Shown here piece after piece: positions 1 through 8,569 of a stretch of 64,000 bases of DNA. Each line of letters begins with the position of its first letter. The stretch's first letter is position 1. The stretch is from the NCBI GenBank assembly GCA_902535745.1, contig CACAUR010000006.1:1-64000 (forward strand). The letters are read 5' to 3'. The stretch comes from an uncultured Pelagibacteraceae bacterium. GTDB lineage: Bacteria; Pseudomonadota; Alphaproteobacteria; Pelagibacterales; Pelagibacteraceae. The notes beneath the pieces are model-generated. The model made no database searches, was not told where the DNA came from, and saw only the letters and a list, made by a program, of their open reading frames with translations. The translations under genes were made by a program, and so were the position numbers.

Positions 1-841
1 TACTTGTAAATTTATCAATCAAATAGCCTGCAACAAATAAAGTTAACACTGATGCTATTGAATAAACCATAAATGATTGAGCGATAGTATACTCCCCCCA
101 ATTTTTTGCAGATAAAATAAATGATTGATAAACAAATATACCTGTGGCTATCCAGGGCATCGCTAGCATATTTAATGCTATAATAATAAACCTATAGTCT
201 TTAATAACTTCAAATCTTTTCCATTGTTTTATATTTTCTTTAATAACCTCATTGTCATCCTCCCTCGATGAAAGTTTAACTTCTTTAACTAAAAAGTAAG
301 ATACCAAAGGGAGAAATAAAATTATCGCGACTGAAATTATGATCCATATATTTCTCCAATCCATTATCGTAAGAGAATAAATTATTGTAACTGGCATTAA
401 AAATTCTGCAGTAGATAAACCAAACCATCCGGTACTTAGTGCTTTACCCCGAGTGTTAGTAAAGTATCTAGATATTGTTGTAGAGGCAGTGTGAGACATC
501 ATTCCTTGACCAGAAAATCTCATTAACAATATTGCAACAAAAAGAAATGCTACTGAATTAATCTTTGAGAAGGTAAATGTTGAAATTGCAAGCAATGATA
601 TAACAAAAAAAGAAAATTTTAAAACATCAAAGTCATCAATTTTCTTTCCAACCCAAATTAAAATTATACTACTTAATAAAGTTGCTGATGCATAGATTGA
701 GCCAAATTGTCCATGAGTAATATTTAATTCATTTCTTATACTTTCATTGAACAAACCTAGAAAAAAACTCTGTCCAAAGCTTGAAAAAAATGTAAATATA
801 AATCCAAAAATAATTACTTTAATACTTAAATTTTTTAACAT
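1..841 (-). CDS. MFS transporter, C-terminus cut by window edge
   Basis: Reading the minus strand from an ATG at 839-841 gives about 280 residues without a stop, running off the left end of the window. The product is very hydrophobic, with repeated transmembrane segments. An early Gly-Gln-Phe-Gly-Ser stretch and a GKxxDD-like cytoplasmic loop (around residues 80-85) are typical of the first half of major facilitator superfamily carriers. The substrate cannot be told; the style resembles monocarboxylate or oxalate/formate-type MFS proteins. Its start codon is only five bases from the start of the divergent dehydrogenase, so its promoter must lie inside that gene or the mRNA must be nearly leaderless. 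The last third of a usual 400-residue MFS protein is outside the window. Confidence 0.85.
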   Translation of the reverse strand, partial: MLKNLSIKVIIFGFIFTFFSSFGQSFFLGLFNESIRNELNITHGQFGSIYASATLLSSIILIWVGKKIDDFDVLKFSFFVISLLAISTFTFSKINSVAFLFVAILLMRFSGQGMMSHTASTTISRYFTNTRGKALSTGWFGLSTAEFLMPVTIIYSLTIMDWRNIWIIISVAIILFLPLVSYFLVKEVKLSSREDDNEVIKENIKQWKRFEVIKDYRFIIIALNMLAMPWIATGIFVYQSFILSAKNWGEYTIAQSFMVYSIASVLTLFVAGYLIDKFTS

Positions 842-846
842 AAATT

Positions 847-1716
847 ATGTCTTGTAACGTTGCTTTCATTGGTCTTGGTGTAATGGGATATCCCATGGCT
901 GGTTATATATCAAAAGGTGGGCACAATGTAACTGTTTATAATAGAACAGGAGCTAAAGCTGATAAATGGCTTAAAGAATTTAAAGGAAAAAAAGCTGATA
1001 CGCCTAAAGATGCTGCAAAAGACTCTGATTATATTTTCACATGCGTTGGAAACGATAACGACTTAAGGGAAGTTACATTTGGAGAAAATGGAATATTTAA
1101 ATCAATAAAAAAAGGAGCTGTATATATTGATAACACAACTGCTTCTGCAACAATAGCAAGAGAAATTTATTCACATGCAAAAAAAAATGGTTTTGGTTTT
1201 TTAGATGCACCCGTATCTGGTGGTCAAGCAGGTGCTGAGAATGGTGCATTAACTGTTATGGTTGGTGGAGATCAAGGAGATTTTGACAAAGCATTAGATA
1301 AAATTGATTGTTACAGTAAAAAAGTAAAGTTGTTAGGTAAATCTGGTTCAGGACAATTAGCAAAGATGGTTAATCAAATTTGTATTGCAGGATTAGTACA
1401 AGGATTATCTGAAGCGATTAACTTTGGTCAAAAAGCAGGATTAAACATGGAAGATGTGATTGAAGTTATTTCAAAAGGAGCTGCTCAATCTTGGCAAATG
1501 GAAAACCGTTATAAAACAATGTTAGAAGATAAATTTGATTTCGGATTTGCTGTAGATTGGATGAGAAAAGATCTTAAAATTGCAATGGATGAAGCAAAGA
1601 ATAATGGATCATTATTACCAATCACAGAAATTATTGACAAGTATTATGCTGAAGTTCAAGACATGGGTGGTAAGAGATGGGATACTTCAAGCTTAATAAA
1701 AAGATTTAGAAAGTAA
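847..1716 (+). CDS. NAD(P)-dependent beta-hydroxyacid dehydrogenase (3-hydroxyisobutyrate dehydrogenase family)
   Basis: A 289-residue cytosolic dehydrogenase of normal family length. It has the N-terminal Rossmann motif GLGVMG at residues 9-14, the substrate-binding segment DAPVSGG at 120-126, and the catalytic lysine K173 in GQLAKMVNQ followed by N176. The family oxidises beta-hydroxyacids such as 3-hydroxyisobutyrate, tartronate semialdehyde/glycerate or gamma-hydroxybutyrate using NAD(P); the exact substrate is not resolved here. The start is chosen because the Rossmann strand begins at residue 4. It is divergent from the MFS carrier and followed after four bases by a PNPOx-like gene, so the two plus-strand genes probably form an operon. 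Confidence 0.9.
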   Translation: MSCNVAFIGLGVMGYPMAGYISKGGHNVTVYNRTGAKADKWLKEFKGKKADTPKDAAKDSDYIFTCVGNDNDLREVTFGENGIFKSIKKGAVYIDNTTASATIAREIYSHAKKNGFGFLDAPVSGGQAGAENGALTVMVGGDQGDFDKALDKIDCYSKKVKLLGKSGSGQLAKMVNQICIAGLVQGLSEAINFGQKAGLNMEDVIEVISKGAAQSWQMENRYKTMLEDKFDFGFAVDWMRKDLKIAMDEAKNNGSLLPITEIIDKYYAEVQDMGGKRWDTSSLIKRFRK

Positions 1717-1720
1717 AAGT

Positions 1721-2320
1721 ATGCAGCCTGCGTACTATGAAGACTTCAGTGAAATAAAAAAGAAAATATGGTCAATGCTTGTTGATGCAGTGACTAATAG
1801 GAGTTCTCAATTTAGAATTCCTACTTTTATATGTGGTCATAATAACGATGTAGATGGAAGAATTGTTGTTTTAAGAAAGTCAGATCAACAAAACAATCTA
1901 GTTCAATTCCATAGTGATATCAGGTCAGATAAAATTGAATTACTTAAAAATAATTCCAATGCTGCTCTTTTGTTTTATGATAAGGACGAAAAAATTCAGG
2001 TTCGACTTAAAGTAAATTGTATTATTAATCATAAAAACGACATTACAAAGAATTCTTGGGAAAAAACCCAACATATAAGCCGAAAATGTTATTTGGTTGA
2101 TAATGGTCCAGGAACAGAGTCTGATGTTCCAACATCGGGATTAAAGCCTGAGTTAGATAACTTTGATTATACTAAAGAGCAAAGTGAGGAAGGTTATAAA
2201 AACTTTACTGTTATTCAGTGTAAAATAAAATCTATTGAGTGGTTATATCTTGCTGCTAAAGGTCATCGAAGAGCAAAATTTGATTTGGAAAGTAATAAAG
2301 ATACCTGGTTAGTTCCCTAG
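1721..2320 (+). CDS. Pyridoxamine 5'-phosphate oxidase-family FMN-binding protein
   Basis: A 199-residue protein of the PNPOx-like split-barrel fold. An N-terminal strand set reads RIPTFICG, then DGRIVVLRK, then VQFHSDIRSDKIELL. This last is the FMN-contact region that in PdxH-like proteins carries the T/S-D-x-R-S-x-K signature. The C-terminus reads RAKFDL and ends at WLVP, the layout of the Alr4036/pyridoxamine-oxidase-like subgroup. True PdxH proteins have a C-terminal R-x-R-L-x-P; here the tail differs, so I do not call it PdxH. It follows the dehydrogenase by four bases and is probably co-transcribed. The flavin reaction is unknown. Confidence 0.8.
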   Translation: MQPAYYEDFSEIKKKIWSMLVDAVTNRSSQFRIPTFICGHNNDVDGRIVVLRKSDQQNNLVQFHSDIRSDKIELLKNNSNAALLFYDKDEKIQVRLKVNCIINHKNDITKNSWEKTQHISRKCYLVDNGPGTESDVPTSGLKPELDNFDYTKEQSEEGYKNFTVIQCKIKSIEWLYLAAKGHRRAKFDLESNKDTWLVP

Positions 2321-2337
2321 TCTTTAAATTTTTCTAA

Positions 2338-3357
2338 TTAATTAAGCAGTTCCTTTTCAAAAAATTTTACAAACTTAGATTTAAAAATTTTACCTTTATC
2401 GCCTCCAATGTGTGCACCATTTTTTATACAACTGTCCATCCACCATGATTTAGCCCATTTATAATTGGGATCAGTTGAACTCGTTGTTCCATCGTCATTA
2501 GTGAAAAAACCCGGACAATTAGTAAATACCATTCCATCTTTTTCCCACTCTTCTTTATAATTAGCTGTAAAACCATGATGCCAACCTTTTTTAACTGTAA
2601 CTTCTATTTTTCCACCATTAGCTTTTATTTTTTTACCGAGTTCAACACAAGGTTCTGCCGCTGTGTAATCATCAGCACCACCTAATACCATCCAAGTATT
2701 TGTCTCTGGTGTTGGTGTTGGATTTTTAAACATTCCGATGCTCCAACATGGTGGTGATCTAGGTTGAGCAGCAGCAAAAAATAAATTTTTATCAATAAGT
2801 GCATCTCTTAACTTTTTTTCTGAAGCCATAATAGAAATTGCACCTCCTCTTGACCAACCTGTTATACCAACTTTATTAATATTTATTTTAGGATCTTCTG
2901 AAACGTGTTTAAGAGCCATAAAAGTATCAATAAAAGTAGACCAATGTGGGACCTTTTGCTGATTTGCATAAGTTGTATAAGTTCCTCGAGGGGCAAAATT
3001 ATCTATAAACATAACTGCAATTCCTTTTTTCTGTAAAGATTTGGCGGCTAGTCTATTGAACTTAAACCATTTATTAGTAAATAAAAGTGGACCACCACTC
3101 GCATGAGCAAACATTACTAAGGGGAAAGGTCCTTCGCCTTTTTTAGGATATGCTATAAACGCGTCTATTTCTAGTGGTGATTTTTTATAAGTTCCATCTT
3201 TAATCTCCATGTAATTTTTTGCATTAAAAGAATCAATTTTAATCATTTGACCATCTTTAAAATATTTAAATAATTTATCTAAAGGAGATTCTATTGGAGC
3301 AGCAAAAACTGATGAACTAAAAAAAGTTATCGCTAATGTAAGAAAAATTTTTTTCAT
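2338..3357 (-). CDS. Secreted dienelactone hydrolase-family alpha/beta hydrolase
   Basis: An alpha/beta hydrolase of about 339 residues with a classic signal peptide (MKKIFLTLAITFFSSSVFA) ending in an AxA-type site, so it is probably periplasmic. The nucleophile elbow is GWSRGG (GxSxGG), with a later GWHHGF segment supplying the catalytic histidine; an acidic residue is expected between them. The frame is open for 21 more codons upstream, but that extension would overlap the preceding gene and bury the signal peptide, so I place the start at 3357. The family cleaves esters or lactones; the substrate is not deducible. It lies four bases after the gamma-carbonic-anhydrase-like gene and is probably co-transcribed. 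Confidence 0.85.
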   Translation of the reverse strand: MKKIFLTLAITFFSSSVFAAPIESPLDKLFKYFKDGQMIKIDSFNAKNYMEIKDGTYKKSPLEIDAFIAYPKKGEGPFPLVMFAHASGGPLLFTNKWFKFNRLAAKSLQKKGIAVMFIDNFAPRGTYTTYANQQKVPHWSTFIDTFMALKHVSEDPKININKVGITGWSRGGAISIMASEKKLRDALIDKNLFFAAAQPRSPPCWSIGMFKNPTPTPETNTWMVLGGADDYTAAEPCVELGKKIKANGGKIEVTVKKGWHHGFTANYKEEWEKDGMVFTNCPGFFTNDDGTTSSTDPNYKWAKSWWMDSCIKNGAHIGGDKGKIFKSKFVKFFEKELLN

Positions 3358-3361
3358 TAAA

Positions 3362-3874
3362 TTAAAATATAGATTTAGAATATTTTTTCCAACTATCTTG
3401 ATAATGTTTTGTATTTTCAAAAACTGCTTTTTTTTCTTCTTCAGTTACTTGTCTTATAATTTTTCCTGGAGATCCTACAACTAAAGAATTATCCGGTATC
3501 TCTTTATTTTCTGTAATCAAAGCCTTAGCGCCTATTATACAATTTTTTCCTATCTTTGCTTTGTTAAGGATCACTGCACCAATACCAATTAAACTATTGT
3601 CACCAATTGTGCATCCATGAAGCATTACTAAATGTCCAATGGTTACATTTTTTCCAACTTTTAAAGGACAACCTGGATCAGTATGTAATACGCAGCCATC
3701 CTGAACGTTTGACCCCTCACCTATATGAATATTTTCAATGTCACCTCTTAAGGTTGCATTAAACCAAACACTTGTATTTTTATCTAATGTTACATCACCA
3801 ATAATAACAGCATTGGGAGCTACCCAATTTTCGCCAGAGTTTTTTGGTTTTTTATTTTCCAAATCGTAAAACAT
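3362..3874 (-). CDS. Gamma-carbonic anhydrase-like hexapeptide protein (YrdA/PaaY type)
   Basis: A 170-residue left-handed beta-helix protein built from hexapeptide repeats (GDVTLD, GEGSNV, GKNVTI, GDNSLI, GKNCII). Three histidines at residues 64, 81 and 86 match the zinc ligands of gamma-class carbonic anhydrases. A C-terminal helix follows the repeats, as in trimeric YrdA/PaaY proteins. Many members of this family are weak or inactive carbonic anhydrases, or act on CoA thioesters, so CO2 hydration is only a possibility. The gene is divergent from the thioredoxin-like gene with 17 bases between start codons. Confidence 0.88.
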   Translation of the reverse strand: MFYDLENKKPKNSGENWVAPNAVIIGDVTLDKNTSVWFNATLRGDIENIHIGEGSNVQDGCVLHTDPGCPLKVGKNVTIGHLVMLHGCTIGDNSLIGIGAVILNKAKIGKNCIIGAKALITENKEIPDNSLVVGSPGKIIRQVTEEEKKAVFENTKHYQDSWKKYSKSIF

Positions 3875-3891
3875 AATTTATATATTCTAAC

Positions 3892-4446
3892 ATGGCACTT
3901 TTAAAAACTCCAATATGTGATTTCGGTCTGAATGCAATAGATTTTAAGCTTAAATCAATTAATGGGGAATTATTAACATTGTATGATGTCAAAGGCGATA
4001 ATGGAACCTTGATAATGTTTATTTGCAATCATTGTCCTTATGTAAAAGCTATAATAAGAGAACTAGCAGATGATTGTGCAAAACTAAAAGAAGATGGTAT
4101 TAACTCAGTAGCGATAATGTCAAATGATACCAAAAATTATCCTGAAGACTCTTTTGAAAACATGAAAAAGTTTTCTGATAGATATAACTTTTCATTTCCT
4201 TATTTAATTGATGAAACACAAGAAATCGCAAAAAAATATGATGCAGTTTGTACTCCAGACTTTTTTGGCTATAACAAAAACCTTGAGCTCAATTACAGAG
4301 GAAGAATAAGAGAATTAAATGATTTAAAGCCTGTTGGTTCTGGTGACAGTGAGTTGCTTAAATCAATGAAGTTAATTGCTAAAACACAACAAGGTCCAAA
4401 AGAACAATATCCTAGTATGGGATGCAGTATTAAATGGTTTAAATAA
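3892..4446 (+). CDS. Thioredoxin-like redoxin (AhpC/TSA fold) with CNHC motif
   Basis: A 184-residue thioredoxin-fold protein. The redox motif C45-N-H-C48 sits in FICNHCPYVKA, the hallmark of a redoxin subgroup often annotated as thioredoxin-family or peroxiredoxin-like protein. Downstream segments AIMSNDTKNYPEDS and PYLIDETQEIAKKY match the AhpC/TSA fold. There is no signal peptide, so it is cytosolic. A disulfide-reductase or peroxidase role is inferred from the family. Its stop codon overlaps the next start (TAATG), so it is translationally coupled to the glycosyltransferase. Confidence 0.88.
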   Translation: MALLKTPICDFGLNAIDFKLKSINGELLTLYDVKGDNGTLIMFICNHCPYVKAIIRELADDCAKLKEDGINSVAIMSNDTKNYPEDSFENMKKFSDRYNFSFPYLIDETQEIAKKYDAVCTPDFFGYNKNLELNYRGRIRELNDLKPVGSGDSELLKSMKLIAKTQQGPKEQYPSMGCSIKWFK

Positions 4447-5534
4447 TGAATTTAATTATCACAAGAAACTTTCCACCTGATGTTGGGGGTATGCAAAATC
4501 TTATGTTTGGCCTTACAAAATCACTGTCGGAACATATGATGGTTAAAGTATTTGCTGATGAACATTATCACCAGGAAAAATTTGATGAAAACTTATCATT
4601 TTCAATTGAAAGAGTCGGAGGGCCAAAAATCTTTAGAAAATTTAGAAAAGCTTCTTTAATTAATAATTACTTACAAAAAAATACTAAAGTAAAAAATATT
4701 ATTTCTGATCATTGGAAAAGTTTAGAAAATATAAATACCAAAATTAGAAAGATATGTCTTATTCACTCTAAAGAAATAAACCATAAAAAAGATACTTTTT
4801 TGAATAAACGAGTTGTTAGAGTATTAAATAATTGCGATCATGTAATTGCAAATTCAAATTTCACTAAAAATCTTGGTGTTGAAATTGGTGTTAATGAAGA
4901 AAAAATCAAAGTTATTAACCCAGGTGTATTTCCAAGAGAAGAAATAAATCCAAAAATAGATGAAAAAATATTAAAGAAACTTGAGGGAAAAGAGCCAAGA
5001 CTAATTACTGTCTCTAGATTTGATAAAAGAAAAAATCATGAAAAAATAATTATGTCTTTGAGAAATTTGAAAGAAATTTACCCAAACATAATTTATATTT
5101 GCATAGGTCAAGGTGATACTTTGGAAACTCAGAAAAAACTTATTAAAGAATTAAAACTTGAAAGTCATGTTTTATTTTTAAAAAATTTATCAAAAGATGA
5201 AAAAAACGCTTACTTAAAAAATTCAAATGTTTTTGTTATGCCTTCAATTTCTTACAAAAAATCTGTAGAAGGTTTTGGAATTGTTTATGTTGAGGCTGCT
5301 CAATATGGAGTTCCATCTATCGGGGGGAAAGTTGGTGGTGCATCCGATGCTATTGTCGATAATGAAACTGGTTTGCTTTGTGACGGAAATAACTTAGATG
5401 AAATTTATCAAAGTTTAGTTGATATGTTGAAGAATAATAAATTTAAAGTTTTAGGAAAAAATGCAGAAGAAAATGCAAAAAAATTTCTTTGGCCAGAAAT
5501 CTTAAAAAAATATTTAGAAATTCTAAAGAGCTAA
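4446..5534 (+). CDS. Glycosyltransferase family 4 (GT-B fold)
   Basis: A 362-residue retaining GT4 enzyme, probably acting at the inner membrane in polysaccharide or LPS assembly. The N-terminus has the FPPDVGGMQNLMFGL acceptor-side motif typical of family 4. The nucleotide-sugar half holds VSRFDKRKNHEKII and the E-x7-E signature in EGFGIVYVEAAQYG. The donor and acceptor sugars are not deducible. It overlaps the thioredoxin-like gene by one base, and its 3' end overlaps the convergent GT9 gene by 12 bases, a sign of tight packing. Confidence 0.9.
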   Translation: MNLIITRNFPPDVGGMQNLMFGLTKSLSEHMMVKVFADEHYHQEKFDENLSFSIERVGGPKIFRKFRKASLINNYLQKNTKVKNIISDHWKSLENINTKIRKICLIHSKEINHKKDTFLNKRVVRVLNNCDHVIANSNFTKNLGVEIGVNEEKIKVINPGVFPREEINPKIDEKILKKLEGKEPRLITVSRFDKRKNHEKIIMSLRNLKEIYPNIIYICIGQGDTLETQKKLIKELKLESHVLFLKNLSKDEKNAYLKNSNVFVMPSISYKKSVEGFGIVYVEAAQYGVPSIGGKVGGASDAIVDNETGLLCDGNNLDEIYQSLVDMLKNNKFKVLGKNAEENAKKFLWPEILKKYLEILKS

Positions 5535-6452
5535 TCTTTCAAAAACTTTCTCTGCACTTAAATTTTTTAAGTCACTCACTTGTATTGCTTTAAAGTTTTC
5601 TCTTTCTATACTTACTTTGTGAGCTGTCGTGTGACTTCCAAACAACGATAGACCTTTAACATTTAAATGCGCTGCTATATGTGCGGGACCTGTATCATTA
5701 GCAACGACAAATTTGCTTTTCTTAATTAAACCTGCAAGTTCCGAAATAGAAATAGCTTTATCTTCTTTTAGAATAGAAACAGCATCTAATTCTTTTGCTT
5801 TTTCTATTTCATCAGGACCAGGTGCTATCACTATTTTTAGATTAGGATAGTTTTGTTTTATCTTTTTAATGAGTTGATCGTAATACGGCCATCTCTTCTG
5901 TTCTAAGTGCTCAGAGCAGAAAGGAAATAACAATATATAATCTGATAAATTATATTTAGAAATAAGTTTATCGATATTAGAACAACCCCAAGAAAAATCT
6001 GGCTTTAAAGTGTGGGACGTTTTTAAACCAGATACCTTTAGTTGATGATCAAATCTTTCTAATACGGGCTTTTTATCAAATTCTTTTTTAGTTTCACTTG
6101 CTGGAAGGGTGGTTTCTGAAGACGACCATTTATAAGATCCTGAGTTAGGAAATAAAATTCTTTTATAAAATGAAGTCCTTGATGAATTCTGTAGATCGTA
6201 GACCTTTGTAAACTTATGTTGTTTAATTTTTTTCATTAAAGAAAAAAGATAAATTAAATTAAATCTAGATAATCTTTTATCGATTATTACTTCTTTTATA
6301 TTGGGATTTTTTTTGAAAAGATCTGAATATACTTGAGATGTTAATAAATAAATAAAGTCATCTTTATGGTTGTCATAAATATCTTGAATTGCCCCACTCG
6401 CTTGAGCTATATCTCCTAGTGATCCGTGTTTTATGATTAATATATTAGACAT
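5523..6452 (-). CDS. Glycosyltransferase family 9 (heptosyltransferase-like)
   Basis: A 309-residue GT9 protein. The N-terminal GSLGDIAQASGAI segment corresponds to the ADP-heptose:LPS heptosyltransferase G-x-GD motif. The C-terminal VVANDTGPAHIAAHL is the conserved donor-binding loop of the family. It would add a heptose or similar sugar to the LPS core on the cytoplasmic face of the inner membrane; the specific step is unknown. It is convergent with the GT4 gene and divergent from the DUF6165 gene, which fits a small envelope-sugar cluster. Confidence 0.9.
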   Translation of the reverse strand: MSNILIIKHGSLGDIAQASGAIQDIYDNHKDDFIYLLTSQVYSDLFKKNPNIKEVIIDKRLSRFNLIYLFSLMKKIKQHKFTKVYDLQNSSRTSFYKRILFPNSGSYKWSSSETTLPASETKKEFDKKPVLERFDHQLKVSGLKTSHTLKPDFSWGCSNIDKLISKYNLSDYILLFPFCSEHLEQKRWPYYDQLIKKIKQNYPNLKIVIAPGPDEIEKAKELDAVSILKEDKAISISELAGLIKKSKFVVANDTGPAHIAAHLNVKGLSLFGSHTTAHKVSIERENFKAIQVSDLKNLSAEKVFERLAL

Positions 6453-6484
6453 ATTTTTAACAATTTATCACACTATAAAATTTT

Positions 6485-6874
6485 ATGAATAAAATATTAG
6501 TTGAAGTATCTGTTGGTGAGTTATTAGATAAATTAACTATCCTTGAAATCAAAAAAGACAAAATCAAAGACGCAGAAAAATTAAAATTCATAAATTTAGA
6601 ATATGATTCTTTAAATGAACAATATGATAAAAATGTGAAAGTTGATGAAAAGATTAAAAATCTTTTCTCTGAATTAAAAGAAATAAATGCTAAATTGTGG
6701 GATATTGAAGATAATAAAAGACAGTGCGAAAAAGACTCAAAATTCGATGATCATTTCATTTTGTTATCAAGAGAGATCCACTTTTTAAACGACAAACGAG
6801 CAAGTATTAAGTTGGAAATAAATAATCACACTGGATCTAAGATTAAAGAGATTAAAGAGTATACTAAATATTAG
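6485..6874 (+). CDS. DUF6165 family protein
   Basis: A 129-residue charged, helical protein starting with MNKILVEVSVGELLDKLTIL, a beginning I recognise from the DUF6165 family. These are small proteins often found beside LPS or polysaccharide glycosyltransferases. Most of the chain is predicted coiled-coil-like (Lys/Glu/Leu rich). It has no membrane segment and no catalytic motif that I can name. The gene is divergent from the GT9 gene and ends one base before the convergent spermidine operon. The function is unknown; the context suggests an accessory role in cell-surface sugar assembly. Confidence 0.75.
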   Translation: MNKILVEVSVGELLDKLTILEIKKDKIKDAEKLKFINLEYDSLNEQYDKNVKVDEKIKNLFSELKEINAKLWDIEDNKRQCEKDSKFDDHFILLSREIHFLNDKRASIKLEINNHTGSKIKEIKEYTKY

Positions 6875-7915
6875 TTATTTATTTAGAGAAGATGCAAAAT
6901 TCCAAGAACAATCAAAGCTTGGAATATAAACTCTATCCAATGACGTATTGCCAAAACTTTTTTCAAAAAGATTTAACCATTTATCAACTTGCTTAGGTTT
7001 TTTATCTTGGCTTCCAACTTGGGCGGTTATAGTTCCATTTGGTTTAAGAATTCTTTTTAGAGATTTTATATTTTTTGCGGCTAAATCAATACAATATTGA
7101 TCATCGTTAAGGTCTACATAAATTTTATCATATTTGTTATCTTCAACTGATTTAATACTTTCAAATGCATCTCCCCATACACACTGCACATGATTTTTTG
7201 TAGTTGCTTTCTTGCCTACCTTGGATAAATATTTTTCACACATTGTTACAACTTCAGGGTCTAACTCATACCAATCAATTAATTTAAATCCTTTAGAGAT
7301 GCATTCTCTTGCTACTCCTCCATCTCCTCCTCCAATAATTGCAGTTTTATCATTTGATGGATTGAGTTTTAAACCAGAATTAACAAACGTTGAGCTGTAC
7401 AAATGTTCATCATTTTCTGCTACTTGAAGTTCACCATCGATAAATAGAGATTTACCAAATTGTTCTAAATCCAAAATTTCAATGTTTTGACCTACTTTTG
7501 AAGTGAAGTTTTCTAAAACATCTTTTACCATATAATATTTTTTTAAACCTGGTGAGCTATAAATATCATCATAATAACTTATTGTATCTCTATTGAATTC
7601 TTTTTTAACAATTCTTTTATGTTTGATTTCTTTTTTTAAAATATCATAAGCAACATTAGGATTTACTTTTCCGCATGTAAAAAAATCAAAACTTATAATT
7701 CCTCTTTCTGGGAAAGTATGAAAGCTGATATGACTTTCTGCTAATAAGGCTACAAGGGTAAAGCCCTGCGGTTCAAATTTATACTTTGAAATCTCTAGAA
7801 CAGTTACCTTTGCCTTCTTTGATATCTTGTAGACTAGTTTTTCAAAGAATTTTGGTTCGTACTCTTTTTCAGTACCTATGATATCTAAAGTGACGTGCTC
7901 CCCAACCTTTGTCAT
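6875..7915 (-). CDS. speDE: S-adenosylmethionine decarboxylase / spermidine synthase fusion
   Basis: A 346-residue two-domain enzyme. Residues 1 to about 118 are a prokaryotic AdoMet decarboxylase: self-cleavage at E60/S61 (in AESHISFHTFPE) would create the pyruvoyl group, with H66 and C81 at the expected spacing. Residues about 119-346 are an aminopropyltransferase with the GGGDGG motif at 195-200 and a D-x-x-D pair at 268/271. The protein would make decarboxylated AdoMet and pass its aminopropyl group to a diamine, giving spermidine or an analogue plus methylthioadenosine. The usual DSTDP-type loop reads DLNDD here. It is the last gene of the mtnP-mtnA operon, six bases after the aldolase. 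Confidence 0.93.
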   Translation of the reverse strand: MTKVGEHVTLDIIGTEKEYEPKFFEKLVYKISKKAKVTVLEISKYKFEPQGFTLVALLAESHISFHTFPERGIISFDFFTCGKVNPNVAYDILKKEIKHKRIVKKEFNRDTISYYDDIYSSPGLKKYYMVKDVLENFTSKVGQNIEILDLEQFGKSLFIDGELQVAENDEHLYSSTFVNSGLKLNPSNDKTAIIGGGDGGVARECISKGFKLIDWYELDPEVVTMCEKYLSKVGKKATTKNHVQCVWGDAFESIKSVEDNKYDKIYVDLNDDQYCIDLAAKNIKSLKRILKPNGTITAQVGSQDKKPKQVDKWLNLFEKSFGNTSLDRVYIPSFDCSWNFASSLNK

Positions 7916-7921
7916 AAAAAG

Positions 7922-8569
7922 TTATCCTTTTTTATAGTTTTTAACTTTTTCTAATATTACATCCATTTCACTTGATGAAAGAATCTTAGGTTCTCCCAAC
8001 TTTATTGCATTTATGTATTGATGGCAAATATTTTCAATTTCTTCTGCAAGTTCGAAAGCTGAGTTCAAGTTATCCCCATAAGCAACTTGACCGTGATTAG
8101 ACATCAAGCATGCTTTTCTATTTTCTAATGCTTCAATAATATTGTCAGATAGTTCTTGTGTTCCAAAAGTTGCATACTTTGCACACTTTATATTGTCTCC
8201 TCCAGCTAAAGCTATCATGTAATGAAAAGCTGGAATGTCTTTATTGTGTGCAGATACAGCTGTTGCGTGTGGTGAATGAGCATGAACGACGGCTTTTGCA
8301 TCAGCCTTCTTTAAATAAATATCTTTATGAAATCTCCATTCCGAAGATGGCTGCAAACCTTTTTCATTATATCTCCCCTCTAAAGACACAAAGACGATAT
8401 CATCAGCTTTTAAACTGTCGTATTTTTTGCCTGATGGAGTAATTAAAAACCCCTCTTCATTATTGTTCTGAGCTTTAAGTGAAATATTTCCTGATCTTAA
8501 CGGAGATAAATTTGTACTATTTAATTTTTGTGCAAACTTTATTATTTCTTCTCTACTCTTAACGTCCAT
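7922..8569 (-). CDS. Class II aldolase/adducin family protein, probably acting on methylthioribulose-1-phosphate
   Basis: A 215-residue zinc aldolase-fold protein. Likely metal and catalytic residues are E77 (SSEWRFH), H96 and H98 (VVHAHSPH) and H159 (SNHGQVAYG). The family covers L-fuculose-phosphate aldolase, ribulose-phosphate epimerase and MtnB dehydratase. Here it sits in an operon with mtnP and mtnA, so its substrate is probably 5-methylthioribulose-1-phosphate. It could be MtnB, or an Ald2-type aldolase releasing dihydroxyacetone phosphate and methylthioacetaldehyde. No mtnC, mtnD or mtnK is nearby, which mildly favours the aldolase option. It overlaps the upstream membrane-protein gene by 11 bases. 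Confidence 0.83.
   Translation of the reverse strand: MDVKSREEIIKFAQKLNSTNLSPLRSGNISLKAQNNNEEGFLITPSGKKYDSLKADDIVFVSLEGRYNEKGLQPSSEWRFHKDIYLKKADAKAVVHAHSPHATAVSAHNKDIPAFHYMIALAGGDNIKCAKYATFGTQELSDNIIEALENRKACLMSNHGQVAYGDNLNSAFELAEEIENICHQYINAIKLGEPKILSSSEMDVILEKVKNYKKG

Noticed and set aside
3358-3420. Longer start for the dienelactone hydrolase-like gene
   Set aside because: It would overlap the preceding gene by about 60 bases and place a perfect signal peptide inside the protein.
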